In this document: positions 5,754 to 6,683 of the stretch, piece after piece
Layout of the letters: every line of letters begins with the position of its first letter
Position numbering within the stretch: the stretch's first letter is position 1
Assembly (NCBI GenBank): GCA_018679295.1
Contig: JAHHLP010000500.1
Coordinates: 1 to 6,683 of the forward strand
Source of the DNA: Rhodothermia bacterium
Lineage (GTDB): Bacteria > Bacteroidota > Rhodothermia > Rhodothermales > JABDKH01
Length of the DNA stretch: 6,683 bases
Direction: 5' to 3'
Position numbers and translations under genes: made by a program
The notes under the pieces: model-generated
Database searches by the model: none
The model's input: the letters and a program-made list of their open reading frames with translations, nothing else
What the model was told of the DNA's origin: nothing

Positions 5754-6446
5754 TCAGTCTCTCGAAATGAAGAGTCTGAGCACGTACCAGAACATCAGAG
5801 CCACAGACGCAAAGAGCTCGAGAGCAGCGCCAACGTAACGATCCTCCGGATAGTGATGGAGGATGTTTGACGTGTCGTAGAGAATCGCGCCGCCGGCCAA
5901 AGCAATCATGGCCACGGAGAAGAACGTGCCCAACTCAAAGCCAAACAGGACTCCGGCGACGATCAATACCAACGCCACGACGAATCCCCATCGCAGTATC
6001 CCGCCGAGGAAAGAAAAGTCCTTGCGGGTCATTACCGCAATCGCTGTCAATCCGGTAAATCCGATGAGTGTGACCAGTGCCGCGCTACGGATTACTCCGG
6101 GGGCCACGGCTTGAGCGATGAACAACAGAGGTACGAAGATGAGTGCCTCTGCAGCCACAAATCCGGCAAGGGCAGCATACTGGGCCGGTCGAGAAACCGT
6201 GTTGTGCGCGGTTCGGCTTGCTAACCAGCCAACAATCATGAAGCCGCCCAGAATCCAAAGCCAGTTGACGCTGAGAAACGCGCGTGCAATAACTGTCGCG
6301 ATCCCGGTCTGGAAGAGAACGACTTCAATAAGTGCAAAACCTATCATAGCCGCCAGCAGGTGGGCGTAGGTGCGCGTTATGAATGTGGCCCGGACTTCTG
6401 CGCTTTGACGCGATACGGCTATGGGTGAGCCAAACGTGGTTTCCAT
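5754..6446 (-). CDS. Bax inhibitor-1 (BI-1/YccA/TMBIM) family membrane protein
   Basis: This 230-residue integral membrane protein has about seven predicted helices (roughly 28-50, 61-77, 88-112, 119-138, 150-171, 173-190 and 205-226), the BI-1 family topology. Family signatures include FITRTYAHLL before TM1, the GFTGLTAIAVMTRKDFSFLGG segment (129-149), and AGGAILYDTSNILHHY (184-199) with Asp191. Bacterial members such as B. subtilis YetJ are pH-sensitive calcium leak channels gated by two aspartates (Asp171 and Asp195, from memory), while E. coli YccA interacts with the FtsH protease. Here the TM7 segment reads LELFASVALMFWYVLRLF, with Ser213 about where the second aspartate would fall, so the classic di-aspartyl latch seems absent. 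The start at 6446 is supported by an upstream AAGGAG. The gene stands alone and converges on the transporter. Its physiological role is not deducible here. Confidence 0.92.
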   Translation of the reverse strand: METTFGSPIAVSRQSAEVRATFITRTYAHLLAAMIGFALIEVVLFQTGIATVIARAFLSVNWLWILGGFMIVGWLASRTAHNTVSRPAQYAALAGFVAAEALIFVPLLFIAQAVAPGVIRSAALVTLIGFTGLTAIAVMTRKDFSFLGGILRWGFVVALVLIVAGVLFGFELGTFFSVAMIALAGGAILYDTSNILHHYPEDRYVGAALELFASVALMFWYVLRLFISRD

Positions 6447-6457
6447 GGTCTAGTCTT

Positions 6458-6463
6458 CTCCTT
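6458..6463 (-). promoter_or_regulatory. Shine-Dalgarno for the BI-1 gene
   Basis: On the minus strand AAGGAG lies 11 bases before the ATG at 6446. The spacing is slightly long but usable, and it supports this start over any internal methionine. Confidence 0.6.
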
Positions 6464-6467
6464 GGTT

Positions 6468-6491
6468 GAAGCCTGAAATCGAAGAGGCTTC
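6468..6491 (-). repeat. Leader hairpin just upstream of the BI-1 ribosome binding site
   Basis: GAAGCCT (6468-6474) and AGGCTTC (6485-6491) are exact reverse complements with a 10-base loop. In the minus-strand transcript the stem ends four bases before the AAGGAG. It could stabilise the 5' leader or tune translation. No U-tract follows it, so it is unlikely to be a terminator for an upstream gene. Confidence 0.4.
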
Positions 6492-6635
6492 CGGTTGGTT
6501 CCTTTGGCGCAGGCCGCGTGATGACAACCTCTTTCGTCAGGCTGCGGTGCGGTCAGATCTGGGTGGACCGGATGATCGGACCGTGTTCGGCCCGGACGAG
6601 GTTGCCCTGACCTTACCGTCGGCGATTATTGCTCA
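6492..6635. other. Spacer upstream of BI-1 with no recognisable gene
   Basis: This stretch presumably holds the BI-1 promoter, but I cannot identify -35/-10 elements. It contains a GGACCG direct repeat (6565 and 6578, period 13) and a CAGATCTG palindrome (6554-6561). The only ORF starting here, ATG 6521 to TGA 6610 on the plus strand (29 codons), has no ribosome binding site and no recognisable features. Confidence 0.5.
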
Positions 6636-6683
6636 CTAGCGCCGGTTCTTGTGTCCGCCGCCTGATCGGCCGCGGCCGGATCG
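6636..6683 (-). CDS. Possible C-terminal tail of an RG-rich protein (partial)
   Basis: Entering from the right edge on the minus strand, one frame reads RSGRGRSGGGHKNRR and ends in TAG (6638-6636). Basic Arg/Gly-rich tails of this kind are common at the ends of bacterial DEAD-box RNA helicases and glycine-rich RNA-binding proteins, which is the basis for suggesting a gene end here. Another frame reads an Ala/Asp-rich tail ending in TAA at 6628-6626 and cannot be excluded. GC-rich sequence also produces such strings by chance. If real, the gene lies upstream of BI-1 in the same direction, with about 190 bases between them. Confidence 0.3.
   Translation of the reverse strand, partial: RSGRGRSGGGHKNRR

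Noticed and set aside
6521..6610. 29-codon plus-strand ORF in the BI-1 upstream spacer
   Set aside because: It has no Shine-Dalgarno and no hydrophobic or conserved pattern, and a GTG-ATG run is expected by chance.
6525..6612. Complementary pairs CAACCTC (6525) with GAGGTTG (6598), and GGTCAG (6551) with CTGACC (6607)
   Set aside because: The two pairs cross rather than nest, and their loops are about 50 to 65 bases. Six- and seven-base matches at that distance are expected by chance.
6667..6678. 12-bp GC palindrome CGGCCGCGGCCG at the right edge
   Set aside because: It falls in the putative Arg/Gly-rich coding tail, where repeated CGG/GGC codons readily create palindromes. There is no sign of a binding site or recombination end.

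Overview
The window is an ordinary-looking stretch of bacterial chromosome. It has five complete genes and possibly the extreme ends of two more at the edges. I see no rRNA, tRNA, CRISPR array, insertion sequence or phage gene. By eye the sequence is moderately GC-rich. An SDR-type (not zinc-type) threonine dehydrogenase next to kbl, and weak ribosome binding sites on several genes, fit the Bacteroidota/Rhodothermota (FCB) side of the tree. That placement is inference and should be held loosely.

Layout. A nitrilase-superfamily amidohydrolase (52-894, +) follows a strong Shine-Dalgarno. It converges on a tdh-kbl operon on the minus strand: tdh 3162-2209, then kbl 2171-930, with 37 bases between them. 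The 35-base convergent gap and the end of kbl carry a perfect 10-bp inverted repeat around a small inner hairpin. A 195-base divergent intergenic region (3163-3357) separates tdh from a large plus-strand transporter (3358-5595) and contains a perfect 9-bp inverted repeat near the transporter start. The transporter is a bacterial member of the cation-chloride cotransporter (SLC12) family with its full cytosolic C-terminal domain. Its stop codon lies in an imperfect 24-bp tandem duplication, and a nested inverted repeat follows before the convergent Bax inhibitor-1 family gene (6446-5754, -). Beyond that are a leader hairpin, an undefined spacer and perhaps the tail of another minus-strand gene.

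Function. The clearest joint function is threonine catabolism. Tdh oxidises L-threonine to the unstable 2-amino-3-ketobutyrate, and Kbl cleaves that with CoA to glycine and acetyl-CoA. The transporter and the BI-1 protein are both membrane proteins that plausibly handle ions, but nothing in the sequence links them into one system.

I did not find a clear new system. The points most worth checking are the amidohydrolase with methionine at the expected catalytic lysine, the SLC12-type transporter that keeps most of its predicted ion-site residues, the BI-1 protein without the TM7 aspartate, the duplicated stop-codon segment, and the paired structures at both convergent gene ends.
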